This document shows positions 24,158 to 35,585 of a DNA stretch of 64,000 nucleotides, in pieces (the stretch's first letter is position 1; each line of letters begins with the position of its first letter). Where the stretch lies: NCBI RefSeq assembly GCF_052857255.1, contig NC_135505.1:28395999-28459998 (forward strand), in the 5' to 3' direction. The notes below the pieces were generated by a model. That model saw only the letters and a list, made by a program, of their open reading frames with translations, had not been told where the DNA came from and searched no databases. Made by a program: the position numbers and the translations under genes. Origin of the DNA: Amblyomma americanum. Lineage: Eukaryota > Arthropoda > Arachnida > Ixodida > Ixodidae.

Positions 24158-27054
24158 GGTCAGTTAAGTGAGAGGGCGATTGTAGGGACGCTGCTCCGGA
24201 GCCAGCACTCGCGATGAGGGGGCCATCCTCTATTCTGGAGAGCGAGCAGCTCTCATCGTTTTCTACTGAAGTTTCCATGGCGCGACGCGACATTTTGGGA
24301 TAGGGGCCAGACACTTCTTTGATTAGACCGCCGACTCGTCGGACGCCACGCGAAGATTGCGCGATGTGCTGTTCGACGAATGCGGGTACAATTTCGGTCA
24401 TTTTGGCGATCGCGGGGGTGACTGCCCCAAAAATTTGACTTTCTAGGGCATTGAAACGGGCGTCCATGCGGGCCTCTAGACGGGCCTCAAGTGTAGCTTC
24501 CGCGTTCAATGCTGCGTTCGGTGCCGCAGGCTCACTCTCGGTTGCCGCGGTAGCAGGGCGAGAGGGGAGAGTGATCGGCTGTTTTTATAACGATTCTAGG
24601 AGCGCAATGGTATGGAGCAGCATCTCAATTTTGCCCTCAAAAGCTGCTATTTTGGTTTGCTCGGCACTGCGTAAAGGGGGACAGGAGGGAGGGTAGGAGG
24701 CAGCTCTGTACGTACAGCTCACCTCCGTTCCATGTTTCACGGCGTTACCAAGGCCCCGGTCTTGTCGTGTAGTGGTGCCGTCGACTGCTTTCCAGTGTCG
24801 CCGTGTGGTGGCGGCTGCGACGGCGGGCGCTTACAATACAAGGCCATGAAATACCCCGAGTGGCCGAATACAAATATCTCGGGGTATGGGTAAACAAAAG
24901 GCATCTGTACAAGGAAAAGCAAGCAAAGTCTCCATAGCAAAAGGGCGAAGAGATGCCGGGATAATGAAACATAGGGCATTGTGAGGGTACAACAGGTATG
25001 AAGTCCTCAGAAGTATTTGGAAAGGAATAATGGTGCCGGGGCTTACTTTCGAGAATGAAGTTCTATGCTTAAGGGCTGAAGTTCAGTCGCGATTAGAAGT
25101 AAATCAGAAAACTGTTGGAAGATTAGCGCTAGGTGCCCACGGGAAAACCACAAACGAGGCAGTACAAGGGGATACGGGCTGGGCAACGTTCGAAGCACGG
25201 GAAGCTCAGAGTTAAGTACTATACGAAGAACGCCTGAGGAAATTGGATGATAACAGGTGGGCAGCTAAGGTATTTAAATACCTGTACAGAAAAAGCGTTG
25301 ACACACAGTGGCGGAAACGAACTAGAAAGCTGGCCAGTAAGTTTGCCAGAGACGGGGAAGGAGAAAGAAAGAGCAATAAATGACAGGTTAAAAACGTCGA
25401 AGGTAAAAATTGCATAAATTCAATGAAAAAGAAGCATAGTGTAGAACTATATCGATGCTGGAAAAGGCAGATCAGGAAGGAAACGTTTATGATAACTCAA
25501 GAGGCAGTGCCCTCCTCTTTGAAGCTAGGTCAGGGTGTCTTAGAACGCGCAGCTACAAAAAAGAAATTTAACGAAGATGACACATGTGCTGTGTGTGATA
25601 AATCTGTAGGGACAATAGAACACCTCATCCTAAAATGTGATGGTATTCATCCCGATGTCGATGCAGGCACAGTCATTCTTCCTGAGGCCTGAGGGTTTAG
25701 AGAAAACAATAGTCATGTAAATAAATCTGCGGTTGAAATTAGCAAAAAGCGATTGGAGGATTGGTGGCACAAAAGCAAAGAGGGGACATAAGTTTTAAAG
25801 TGTAGGAAGACGTTTTTTAAAGAAAATGGCGAATTTTATTAACAACTTACAGCAGAGTTAAACAAAAATAAAAGAAAAAACTGAGCAGAGTGGCACCAAC
25901 CACTGCCCCGTTTCAAAGGGGACGCTCCTTCCTTCCATCCATCCATCCAGCTTGCTGGCTCCTCCGGTGGGTGTCACCGGCTTCTCGGTGTTGTTTTTCC
26001 GACTTTGTAACTCACCGGAGCGGCCAAGGCGGCGGCTCTTCTTCTTGGCAGCCATTTCCTTTCTTTCGCCCTTTGGGGTCATGTTGTGCTGGGGGAGTTT
26101 CGCCACACATTTTCGCGAGTTTGTGGCGTGTGCACAGGCACAAACCGAGCACCGCGGCACGCACTCGTGAAGGGCCCGCCCCCCCTCCTGAAGCGGGGCC
26201 TGTTGCCGACTGAGACCGCACGTGTTCGGCTGCGTGTTGGGACAAGCATCCGCTCGGTGGCCAACAGCCCCACACAGGCCGCAGGCCGGGATCTTCCGGT
26301 AGTAGTTTTGCACAGGGATGAGCATGTTCTCGTAGTGCACAAAACGCCGTTTCTCCCTCCCGGCGAAGGTGATGCGAGCTTTGTTACAGGAGCCGAATTT
26401 CCTAACCTCGGCGATGGTGCCTGCCTTCCACTGCACCTGCTCCCGAAGCGATGCAATAGTGTCCGATCTGCTGAGGGTGATGACGCCGTGGCAGACATCG
26501 CCTCCGTCTTGTCGAAGGTATCCGTGGAGTGGAATCTTCCCATGTTCGGTGTTAACGGAGATGCCCCCGAGGAGCCGATCAGCCGCCGCCAGGTTCGGGG
26601 TGTAAATCATAATGAGGTTTTGTTCACAGGATGGCAGAACCGTAACAGACCTTGCTACCTCGGGCCCGAGGTAGGCCGTAATGGGGACCCCGTAGCGATT
26701 CTCTGAAAAGGCCTGGTGCAGCGAGATTTGTTTGCATGGCTTGAGCACGACCACGAAATCATCTGAGCCCGGTCTTGGGAGTGGGCGAGGCTTCCAGTTG
26801 GGAAGGGCCTTGCCTTTGCTTCCTGCAGCGCCCGAGTCCGGAGGCTGCGTCTTGCCAGCCAGTGTGCCGGAGGCCGGGGCAGCGATGGACGCCGCCAGCT
26901 TGGCTTGAACGATCGAGCGGCGCAAGACCGCTTCATTGAGACTAGTGCCGAAAGTTCAGAACAGAAGCGGAGTTGTCACATTCTGATGTGTAAACTGTCG
27001 TTCAGATCATGCCGTCGGGATCGTAACCCCTCACGAATGATGCGGGGTTAGCCA
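24135..27054 (-). pseudogene. ORF1 of the second I-like element, split by an insertion
   Basis: The larger part (about 27054-25950, minus) carries a putative start (MANPASFVRGYDPDGMI then a stop). A long open segment from 26925 includes SDDFVVVLKPCKQISLHQAF and a zinc-knuckle region (CGLCGAVGHRADAC, then CSVCACAHATNSRKC). It ends in a lysine/serine-rich stretch. The remainder resumes at about 24840 and includes a coiled-coil-like Ala/Glu/Arg repeat (EATLEARLEARMDARFNALE) before ending at 24135, overlapping the start of ORF2. The break at 24840-25949 is filled by an opposite-strand LINE fragment. Confidence 0.75.
24840..25949 (+). mobile_element. 5'-truncated non-LTR fragment inserted in ORF1, with (ATCC)n tail
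   Basis: In broken frames it encodes the RT-distal part of a LINE: LTFENEVLCLRAEVQSRLEV, NQKTVGRLALGAHGKTTNEA and GWATFEAREAQS. A terminal Cys/His motif (DDTCAVCDKSVGTIEHLIL, then KC) follows near 25590-25640. It ends in CCATCCATCCATCC at about 25935-25949. The fragment at 41795-42890 (minus) belongs to the same family and ends in the same tail. The left border is approximate. Confidence 0.72.
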
Positions 27055-27436
27055 TTTTACCTCAGGAGACCGGTTCCACGCCGCCGCGCGTCGGCGTGCA
27101 ACGTCGACGCCATTAGGCCAAACTTCGTCGCCTGGGTGGACGGGTGTAATTCGGCTCTAAAATTAGGAAACTTGGGCCCATCTGGCGAAATGGGGTGCTC
27201 ACGTAATCCAGATTGCTTGCTGCGTCGAAAGACGTCCGTCTTGTAGGGGTGAAGAAGATTGAGCCGCGGCTCCGGCCGAAAAACGCCGGAGCCGACACGC
27301 CACACGTCTTTGTCCGGCACGTGCTCTTGCGTTCCCCTCTCTGGCAAAGCTTGTACATATTTGTCGCGAACGTATTAATGTGGGTGAGCTGTAGGTGTTC
27401 TAATTAAACAATACAAAATACTTCACTCACTCACTC
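27055..27436. other. Unassigned stretch ending in a (CACT)n run
   Basis: The GC-rich part may be the 5' UTR of the minus-strand I-like element. AATACAAAATACTTCACTC followed by further CACT units (about 27411-27436) looks instead like the 3' tail of a plus-strand LINE. I could not decide between these two readings. Confidence 0.4.
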
Positions 27437-29162
27437 CCGAGGTTTTTAAAGGATAGACCTGAGAAGTTCTGGCGGTACCTCAGCGAAACTAAAAAAGAGC
27501 CGAGTCAATTATCTTTTATTAATTGCATTTCACATGACCCGTCCGTTATTTCCAACTGCTTTAATCAGTACTTTCACACTGTTTTCACCACGGCACACGA
27601 TGACGTCCAGTTTGGTTATTCGCTCCCGGATCTATCACCCGATTTCATTACGTACGAAGGTATTTTTAATATGCTCCTCAACCTTAAAGTGAAGACCTCT
27701 GTCGGCCCTGATAATGTACCTAACGTATTCCTACGTCGCTATGCGCAACCCCTGGCCCACATTCTTACTCATCTGTTCCACTTATCATTTCGAAACAATG
27801 TTCTTCCTGACGAATGGCGAATGGCTCGAGTGATTCCGGTTTTCAAAAAAGGTGACCGTCTTGATGTTGGAAACTATCGTCCAATTTCATTAACCTCCAG
27901 CATATTTAAACACATGGAAAATATCGTGTCTAACTTCAGAATTGCATTTCTCGAAAAACAATATTTTTTCGTGTTTCCAGCATGAATTTCGGAAAGGTCT
28001 TTCAACTGTTACTCAACTGGTAACTACCATTCACGAAGTGGCATCCTCTCTTGATAAGGCCGAGCAAATAGATATGATATTCCTAGACTTCAGCAAAGCG
28101 TTTGATCGTGTCTCACATAGCAAACTAATCCTAAAATTTCAGAACATTGGTCTTCCTCTACCGATAGTGAAATGGATTCAAGCCTACCTTAGTAACCGAA
28201 AACAGTTCGTCCACGTCAATGGCTGCTCCTCTGAAATTTTACCGGTTGGCTCTGGGGTCCCTCAGGGTAGTGTCCTTGGCCCTGTTTTATTCCTAATATA
28301 TATTATTGACACCGTTGCCTCAGTTGACATCGCATCTGTTAGTATCAGGCTATATGCAGATGACTGCGTTCTGTTCAAAACTATTCGTTGTACCGATGAC
28401 CAAATTGCTTTGAACAATAACCTTAATGCTGTACACCAGGGGTGTAGCCTTTGGTCTATGAAATTAAACCGAGAAAAATCCGTCCTTCTTCAGGTAACTA
28501 ACAAGAAAACCCCGTTTCAGTTTTTGTACAAAATCAACGAATATCCAATAGTTCAGGTCGACGAGTATAAATACCTAGGTGTGACGATAACTAATCACTT
28601 GAATTGGACGAGCCACATTAATAAAACCTGTGCATCAGCCTCTAAGAAACTAGGTTTTCTTCTTTTTAAATTAAGATCAGCCCCTTCCCATGTTAAGCCG
28701 CTTGCATTCAATACCCTAATCAGACCTCAGCTGGAGTATGCTTGTGTAGTATGGGACCCTTACTTGAAGAAAAACGTAACCAAACTAGAAATGGTACAGA
28801 GAAAAGCCGTCCGTTTCATATTCAATTCATATGACCGATTAGATTCACCATCGTCTCTGATTAGTGCTAACAACATTTTGACGTTAGAAAGCCGACGAAT
28901 GATTTCCAGGCTGCGGGTTCTGTATCTGCTCAACAATCACCAACTTGGCATCAATCCACAATTGTTCATTCATCCACGTGTGAGTCGTCAAACTCGGCAC
29001 TCCCATCGTCACAACCTGGAACCAATCTTTGCACGTACTAACAGATTTAAAAAGTCTTTTTTTCCACGCACTGTCACCCAGTGGAATGCTCTTCCAAGAG
29101 ATGTTTTTTCCGCTGATAATGTAACAGTTTTTGAAGCAAGTGTACGAAAAACTTCAAGGTGA
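27437..29162 (+). pseudogene. Reverse transcriptase of the CR1/L2-like element
   Basis: The N-terminal RT part is at 27671-27985 (VKTSVGPDNVPNVFLRRY, RVIPVFKKGDRLDVGNYRP). After a frameshift near 27945-27985 the rest reads open to 29162: EFRKGLSTVTQLVTTIHEV, DFSKAFDRVSHSKLI, GVPQGSVLGPVLFLIYI, and the intact catalytic box LYADDCVLF. The thumb and C-terminal region include YKYLGVTITNHLNWTSHI and RPQLEYACVVWDPY. The apparent stop at 29160-29162 lies within the inserted hairpin, so the original C-terminus lay beyond the duplicated target site. One frameshift and few other lesions suggest a comparatively young copy. Confidence 0.85.
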
Positions 29163-29306
29163 AAAACGTAGCGCAAAGAAACGAGGACACAGAAAGACGG
29201 ACAACACACGGCGCTTTGTGTTGTCCCTCTTTCTGTGTCCTCGTTTCTTTGCGCTACGTTTTTCACCTTGAAGTTATGAACCAACAAGCCCAAGCATATA
29301 CCCTTC
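29153..29306. repeat. 154-bp hairpin insertion with 12-bp target duplication
   Basis: TGTACGAAAAAC occurs at 29141-29152 and 29307-29318. Inside, about 55 bases (from TTCAAGGTGAAAAACGTAGC) are repeated in reverse complement up to GCTACGTTTTTCACCTTGAA, enclosing a short loop near 29206-29215. A unique stretch of about 30 bases follows. It has no coding capacity. A 12-bp duplication points to target-primed insertion rather than a typical 2-8 bp DNA-transposon event. Confidence 0.85.
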
Positions 29307-29521
29307 TGTACGAAAAACCCTGTGCTGATTTTTCCTTTATATATTTTTTTGCTTTAATGGTTGCCGATTCATTTTCCCCTTTTCTACTTTATATCATGTG
29401 TTTGCACTGCACCCTGTTCGTTTTATATTTTGTGATTGCATCCCAATGGTGGCGCTGAATTGCATTTTTTGTGACCTGTATTGCCCTTCCTGCTTGGTCT
29501 TCAATGACTGCAGTATGTTTT

Positions 29522-29524
29522 GAA

Positions 29525-29579
<55 letters not shown>

Positions 29580-29581
29580 AT
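29522..29581 (+). repeat. (AAAT)n tail
   Basis: About fifteen tetranucleotide units form the 3' tail of the CR1/L2-like element. Confidence 0.95.
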
Positions 29582-30265
29582 GTTTCAGCGGGAGTCCCAA
29601 GCGGACCACAAGGAAACCGGGCATAACACAGCGTAGACAATGGGACAGCACTGCAGTCGGAAATGCGAATTTGTCCATCGGAAAGAAGTGTATGTTTTCC
29701 TCGAAGCGATTCTCTGAAACCTGTGACGGCCACCATTCGAACACGTTCTACGAACATTTGTGGTATTACAGGATGTTCCACTTCAGTCACTATAGGGCGG
29801 AGGCTGGCGCTGGGAAAAACTTTCAAGCTTAGGTTCCATGAGAAATAAATACATTGGAATGCAGGAAGTTGGACAGCCTTCGAAGCAGCTTTGTTCAGGG
29901 AGCACCATACGCGACATTGAAAGGCGTCACATCAAATCTCATCTAGAGCATGTTTCCTTTTCCTTATTCCTTTTAAAAGCGTAATTCCACAAGTTATTTC
30001 GCAATGATCAATGCGCCCAATAGTGAAAAACATTCCCTGTTCTTTTCTAGCTTTTAAACGCCGTTGACTTCCTTCAAATACTGGTTATAGAGTGCGCTTT
30101 TAGTATATAGTTTTGTATAAGTAAATTATATCCATGCATGCGCATCAATGAGCTGACTTTATTGTATTTGTCACAAATGCTTTGCCCAACAGGTAATTCT
30201 CGTAGCTTAATGTGCAACCAACTACCATTTTTCACTTACATGGAGCAGAAACAAGGATAAATATT
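29582..30265. other. No gene seen
   Basis: No domain or recognised repeat was found. The sequence lies downstream of the 3' end of the minus-strand host gene. Confidence 0.4.
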
Positions 30266-30619
30266 TATGGTAAGCAAATTTTATTCTTATTTTATATAAA
30301 AATTTTTAAAATGATCATAATATGTAGTGCGACAAATCTGGATTGCTGTAGTAGTTGTTGAAACTTTTGCGTTTGCATAAATCGCCTTCCCATTGCGTCT
30401 CTGGCCTTGATTTTGAAATGTTCTCTGGTTGTTGATGATTTCTGCAGGGTGAATGTGGTTGCAGTATGGCAGTCAGTTGTTGCTGCATGTGGAATCAACA
30501 CGAGGGTGAAAGTGAATGGGCACATGGTTTCTGGCGGCTTGTATGTGGGCGATGCATTCTTATGGGGGCGGAAGATTGGCCGATTCACTCCGACTCGTAA
30601 GGGGCCAAGGAGTTGTGGC
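30266..30619 (-). other. Putative 3' UTR of the LRAT-like gene
   Basis: It runs on the minus strand from the stop codon of exon 2 to just past a polyadenylation signal at 30280-30285. It carries stops in all frames after a short stretch, and no repeat was recognised. Its end is inferred from the signal position only. Confidence 0.4.
30280..30285 (-). promoter_or_regulatory. Polyadenylation signal AATAAA
   Basis: AATAAA on the minus strand lies about 335 bases downstream of the stop codon at 30620, in an AT-rich context (AAGAATAAAATTTGC). It is the nearest good candidate for the 3' end of the two-exon host gene. Confidence 0.5.
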
Positions 30620-30865
30620 TTAACATGCTTTGGGGACCATGTTATTTTCGCCGAGAATGGAATATTCTGCAAACGGAATATAAACACCAACTTCCTTGGA
30701 ATCCATGTTGTCCAAGGGTATGTTGATTCCAAGCATCTGCAGAACATGCTTCACCCAGTTCTGGCAATTGTTCTTGACTACGTGGTACGCCTCCTCTAGG
30801 TGACTAATATGCTTCAATATGTTGTCAAGACTCCTCTCGGCCATAAAGCAGCACCCAAGCAAATT
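30620..30865 (-). CDS. Terminal exon (exon 2) of an LRAT/HRASLS-like host gene
   Basis: The exon begins right after a strong 3' splice site (pyrimidine-rich stretch ending CTTCTTTTTGCAG) and stays open for 81 codons to TAA. It contains AYHVVKNNCQNWVKHVLQML. The NNCQ-W motif corresponds in position and character to the catalytic-Cys motif (NCEHF type) of LRAT-domain proteins, which are permuted papain-like thiol acyltransferases or phospholipases. The exon starts in phase 0, matching the donor of the exon at 43746-43994. Codon usage and the lack of stops contrast with the decayed elements around it. No signal peptide or membrane segment is evident. The function is inferred from motif layout only. 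Confidence 0.65.
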   Translation of the reverse strand, partial: NLLGCCFMAERSLDNILKHISHLEEAYHVVKNNCQNWVKHVLQMLGINIPLDNMDSKEVGVYIPFAEYSILGENNMVPKAC

Positions 30866-31966
30866 CTGCAAAAAGAAGGGTATATGAAAGTGAAACAGCT
30901 GCATATTATATATAGAACAATTTAAAGCGAGATGATTCACTGAACCCTTCTGTTTTCGCTAGTTCTTTCCTTATACGAAGACCGAACTTACTGCTCAGCA
31001 GGTGGCATCTACTAGACAGAAAATTTCAATGGCCTCGCGCAAGCCAAGGACGCCTATGAAATGACTATTTTTACGCAACACGGCAAACTGAGAAGAACGG
31101 CCTGGGCGGCACTGTTTGTAAATATTCTCTAAATATCTTGTTTTAGCGTTTTTTAACAATGTCTAGCCTTCCGCCACAAAAGGGATACTGCCAAACAGCA
31201 AGAGTGTCAGTTTTTTAGGTGCTTTGATTCCAGTGCTAACCACGGCGTGTACTGAAAAGGTACTTACATTTTTGCTGAATTTTGAAGCTGGTACTAAAGA
31301 TAATGGGAAATGCCTTAGAGTTTTCTGATTTGGCGGTAACATTGCCTTGATAATCAAATTGCTTGATAATCATATTGCTTGGTAATGCAGTTGCGCGATA
31401 ATCGCTTGACATTGTGTTGATAAACAAAATGCCTAGACAGTATGTCCTTTGACGATTTTTTCTCCAAGATCAAACTTTTCGCTGTTACAGGAGTATCAAA
31501 AAAGAGCTCTACTGAAAGAACTATGTTAAACACTTTACTGGGTGCATAAAATATGCTATATATAAACATACTGGCGTGAGAGGGTGAATTTAACGTATTT
31601 TTGAATTGCACATCAATGCCTACTTACAACGACAGGATACATCTTAACCCCACTCTATATTGCCATGCAACTTCCTTAATAAAATAAACAGCTTTTTTAT
31701 AGATTATAATTTTTTCACCTGATAGATCTGGAGCCGCGTGAGCAAGCATTGGTGGAAGTTTGCGCAAACCAGCTTCAGCCCGGACGCCATTAATTAGCTC
31801 TGCTTGTTCTACGACATGCTTAATTGGTTTCTTCTTTTCTCGCTTTTGAATTAAATACTTAGTTTTGTTAAAAATAAACAGCGCCGTACGCTCCGCGGTA
31901 CTGCCATGCTGCATTTGTACTTGAATCGGCGCTCATAAGCAGAAAACCTACATTTGTTTTCTATAT
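30866..31966. other. Intron sequence, no gene seen
   Basis: This is the 3' part of the large intron. It contains the polypyrimidine tract and acceptor AG next to 30865. No recognised repeat was found. Confidence 0.4.
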
Positions 31967-32682
31967 ATGAGCAGATCGATGGGTCTAAAAATTAACATGC
32001 AGAAAACCAAGGTAATGTTCAACAGTCTAGCAAGGGAACAACAGTTCACAATTGGCAGCGAGAGCCTAGAAATTGTGCCCGAATACGTCTACTTAGGGCA
32101 GGTAGTGACAGCTGATCCGGATCATGAGAGGGAGATAACTAGAAGGATAAGAATGGGGTGGAGCGCATATGGCAAATTCTCGCAGATCATGAGTGGCAGT
32201 TTACCAATTTCCCTCAAGAGGAAAGTGTACAACAGCATAATCTTACCGGTACTCACCTACGGGGCAGAAACGTGGAGGCTAACGAAAAGAGTTCAGCTTA
32301 AGTTAAGGACAACGCAGCGAGCCATGGAAAGAAAAATGATAGGTGTAACGTTAAGAGATCGGAAGCGGGCAGAGTGGGTGAGGGAACAAACACGGGTTAA
32401 TGACATCCTAGTCGAAATCAAGAGAAAGAAATGGGCTTGGGCAGGGCATGTGATCCGAAGGCAAGATAACCGCTGGTCTTTAAGGGTAACGGAGTGGGTT
32501 CCAAGAGAAAGTAAGCGTAGCAGGGGGCGGCAGAAGGTTAGATGGGCGGATGAGATTAAGAAGTTTGCAGGCAAAGGGTGGATGCAGCTGGCAAAGGATA
32601 GGGTTAATTGGAGAGACATGGGAGAGGCCTTTGCCCTGCAGTGGGTGTAGTAAGGCTGATGATGATGATGATGATGATGATG
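31967..32682 (+). mobile_element. RTE-like non-LTR fragment with (GAT)n tail
   Basis: An open frame of 227 codons (to 32650) encodes the C-terminal part of an RTE-type RT: MGLKINMQKTKVMFN, YVYLGQVVTADPDHEREI, LPVLTYGAETWRLT, WAGHVIRRQDNRWS and RGRQKVRWADEIKK. A GATGAT tail (about 32656-32682) follows within a few bases of the stop, as is characteristic of RTE elements. Everything upstream, including the endonuclease and the RT catalytic box, is missing. The remaining frame has no stop, so the insertion is young. It lies in the intron of the minus-strand gene, antisense to it. Confidence 0.87.
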
Positions 32683-34749
32683 AATATATGTGAATACATT
32701 CAAGCAGCAAAAAAAAAATGTTAGTGTATTGAGGAAGAACAAAAATAAGGGATTTTTTAGGAGCTTAAATCCACCCTCAGCACAGCTCTTGAAGAAAAAG
32801 GGGCCGTATGTACTCCACAACACGGAACGAAGCGCGCACCAACAAGTTTTCAACATGCAAGCATCCTGCTCTTTATCCTTTGAATTGCACGCTTTCCGCG
32901 AAGGAAAGTGATGCGTCCAACGCGCACAAATTTTTAAGTTGCAGAGAGAAAATTCGGCACCTCGGCTAGAACAAAGTTTTCATGTTTCCCTGAATGACGC
33001 CTGAGGCCATTTTTATCGCACATTTTCATAGCTGCTGAGGCCACTAAGGATCATATATGAAGAACAGATTTTAGCGGTGCTAATTTATGAGTAAGTTTGG
33101 GGATTGTGCTAGAAGCGCTCGTTTGCTTTTCTTAAGTCGCGGGGCCACAATTTCCACCAAATAATGAACACATAAGGTTTGTTTTGAGATGTGGCCGAGT
33201 ATACAGAGAAAAACCAGAAGGTGCCTAAAACGAGGATAAGATAACCATTAGCCTGCAGATAACAATGCTGACGGCCCTCTTGATCACCAATGTGAGCGCT
33301 GTAAAACGTTCGACCCTTTAATGAAATAACTCAGATTAAAGCACGGACGCAAACGCATGATAACAGCGGGAAGCTCAGGCACATGCCGCGATACCGTGCA
33401 CTGCTGATCGTTTAGATCATTGTGTGCAGACAGCCAGACACCGCTCGATAGAAACGTGCTATGTCACCGGCTTTCACGTACTATACGTCGGCGCTACTTC
33501 GAGACCCTGATGAAGAAAAATGTGTCAAGTAAGCTATCAACATACTTCCGCACGACGGAACCACATCACAAGAAGCCTTCGTGGAATACGCACACAGCCT
33601 TACATATCAGCAAGCCGCCGAGTCGAGGCATCAAATAAATACGGGAAGTTCAGGCTTGTGCGGCGCTGATTGGGTTGTTTATGCTGTGTAGGCAAAAAAT
33701 TACAGGACGCACTCTGCACCTCAGGGTTTGATTGCACTAGCAAGCAGATGAGGACACTAAGGATTGCTTGGCTATGTTTTAAGTCACTGAAAACAAACAC
33801 CTTTCCTCGTCAATTGTGAACACCTTTTATTCACTTAACTTCTGCTCAATCACAGCCACCACAGTCTTGTTTTTGACCTCACACCATACCGTTCTTTTTT
33901 GTGGCTTTCAGTCTCAACAGTGGCATGTTTAGTACACTGCTGAAAACACGCCAGGGCACTGCTTATTTTGCCTGGGCCACGTTTGGCGCGACCAGATGTG
34001 ACTGGACGAAGCGCGGAGGTTATATTTTTTGTTTAATGGAATGAGAATTTACTGGGTACATATTGGATACGTTAATAAATTCAGCATAAAAGCGAGGGTC
34101 CCAGATTCAAGCGACTGTTACGGAACCCCTATAGGCGAGCGCAGGGTACTTTCCCTGACGTCAGAAAGGCGGAGTTTGTAGAAGTCATCCACATTCTTCC
34201 CGAGCACGCTATCTAGGATGACGTCATGGGAAGTTCCGCCGCCACTGCTGCTGCTTTGCCGCACTGACTACATTCCCCTCTATTCGTCAAGAAACAGGGC
34301 TCTCGTCATGGCCATGAGGTTCCTTGCTGTCTTCCCAACGAGAAATTCCTGGGTTCGAATCTGACCGCTTGAACTCTTGTTCTGGGCTTTTTTGTGTGTG
34401 TGTGTGACGTACAACAACCAGGCACAGATCGCTGAAAACGCTCACTGTGGTCAGTGGTGCCAGCGCATTAAAGAATTCAATTGTTAGATAACGCCCTGAA
34501 CCTTGTAGAGGGATTTAAGCGAACCCTTAGTGAAAGGCTCAGGATCAATATATACTGCCTCAAGATTTTCAACATGAATGCTTTAGTATTTCGCCTTCTT
34601 CAAAGCATGGCCGCTACGGCAGGATTGATCCCGCGATTTTCGTGTCAACAACCGAGCGCCAAAGCCACGAAGTTCAGTCTCTGTGCAGCCACAATCACGA
34701 CCAGAATATATCGAAGCACGCTTCAGCCATTGAACTCTTCTCGCCACTC
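32683..34749. other. Intron sequence, no gene seen
   Basis: No domain-bearing frame was found. CTGGGTTCGAATCTGA near 34350 resembles a B box but has no convincing A box upstream. A short TG run lies at about 34393-34408. Confidence 0.4.
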
Positions 34750-34756
34750 TAACATA

Positions 34757-35115
34757 TCTTGGAAAACGCCCCAGGTGCGCCCGTGGACATTGTTTAAAAT
34801 TCTCCATATTTTACTTGCAAGACGCTTGACAAAACATCATACCTCGAAATAAGGCGTGTACTATTTTAGGTGCACCTGCATGTCTCATTCTGAGTGTACG
34901 TGATGAATATTTTGGCAAAAGCCCCCGGTGCGCTCGCGTACAGAAAACTTCATAGCTGGAAGCACAGTGCGTAATATTTAAGCGCACCTACATATCTCAT
35001 TCAGATTATATGTAATACATATCTTGGCAAAAGTTCGCGGTGCGCTAGCGTACAGAAAACTTCATAACTCGAAGCACAGTGCCTAACACGTGAGGTGCAC
35101 CTGCACGTCAAGTTG
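34757..35115. repeat. Degenerate tandem repeat, about 112-bp unit
   Basis: GTACAGAAAACTTCATA recurs at about 34938 and 35050, and the block GTGCACCTGCATGTC or its variants recurs near 34869, 34981 and 35093. The unit is close to 112 bases. A more diverged copy appears to precede these from about 34757. No transposon signature accompanies it. It is probably a small satellite remnant. Confidence 0.65.
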
Positions 35116-35195
35116 TGAGGAATTTTCTTGCAACCCATTAGTGTATATGAGTTTCCCTGCGGAGTTCTCTACCCTGATAAGGGTGATAACCAAAC

Positions 35196-35240
35196 ATCAA
35201 TGATAAAAAATTGACCAAACATCAATGATAAAAAATTGGC
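35196..35240. repeat. Short tandem duplication
   Basis: ACCAAACATCAATGATAAAA is present twice in direct succession immediately upstream of the SINE target site. Confidence 0.8.
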
Positions 35241-35244
35241 TAAG

Positions 35245-35547
35245 CCCCGCCGCGGTGGCTCAGTGGTTAGGGCGCTCGACTACTGATCCGGAGTTCCCGG
35301 GTTCGAACCCGACCGTGGCGGCTGCGTTTTTATGGAGGAAAAACGCTAAGGCGCCCGTGTGCTGTGCGATGTCAGTGCACGTTAAAAATCCCCAGGTGGT
35401 CGAAATTATTCCGGAGCCCTCCACTACGGACTTATTTGTTCCTCTCTTCTTTCACTCCCTCCTTTATCCCTTCCCTTACGGCGCGGTTCAGGTGTCCAAC
35501 GATATATGAGACAGATACTGCGCCATATTTCCTTTCCACCAAAAACC

Positions 35548-35575
<28 letters not shown>
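35245..35575 (+). mobile_element. Ruka-like SINE, full length, with 10-bp target duplication
   Basis: ATTGGCTAAG flanks it at 35235-35244 and 35576-35585. The head has CCGCGGTGGCTCAGTGG (A box) and GGGTTCGAACCCGACC (B box). The body carries GTTAAAAATCCCCAGGTGG and GAGACAGATACTGCGCC, and the tail is (ATT)n. Its perfect duplication and intact boxes make it one of the younger SINE copies here. Confidence 0.92.
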
Positions 35576-35578
<3 letters not shown>

Positions 35579-35585
35579 GGCTAAG

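Larger units (their letters stand above)
20100..27054 (-). mobile_element. Second I-like non-LTR retrotransposon (reverse), interrupted
   Basis: Reading the minus strand from about 27054 gives ORF1 with a zinc-knuckle region. ORF2 follows with endonuclease, RT, RNase H and a Cys/His tail ending near 20150. ORF1 is split by a 1.1-kb foreign non-LTR fragment (about 24840-25949), and the C-terminal part of ORF2 carries a 220-bp triplication. The architecture matches the element at 1-5200 but the sequences differ clearly, so these are two separate lineages. Confidence 0.8.
27437..29581 (+). mobile_element. CR1/L2-like non-LTR retrotransposon, 5'-truncated, (AAAT)n tail
   Basis: Only RT and the C-terminal part remain; endonuclease and ORF1 are missing and no RNase H follows RT. 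The 3' UTR ends in TTTTGAATAAATAAATAAAT with about 15 tetranucleotide units (29522-29581). A 154-bp hairpin insertion (29153-29306) with a 12-bp duplication lies at the end of the coding region. The AT-rich composition differs from the GC-rich I-like elements next to it. Confidence 0.82.

Noticed and set aside
29389..29826. Minus-strand frames of 116-145 codons
   Set aside because: They run through the AAAT tail of the CR1-like element and have no domain.
31624..31914. Possible extra exon of the LRAT-like gene (minus strand, 31719-31914, with a CAG/GTGAAA donor)
   Set aside because: Its length (196 bases) would break the phase-0 junction between the two supported exons, it lacks a clear acceptor, and no domain is recognisable.
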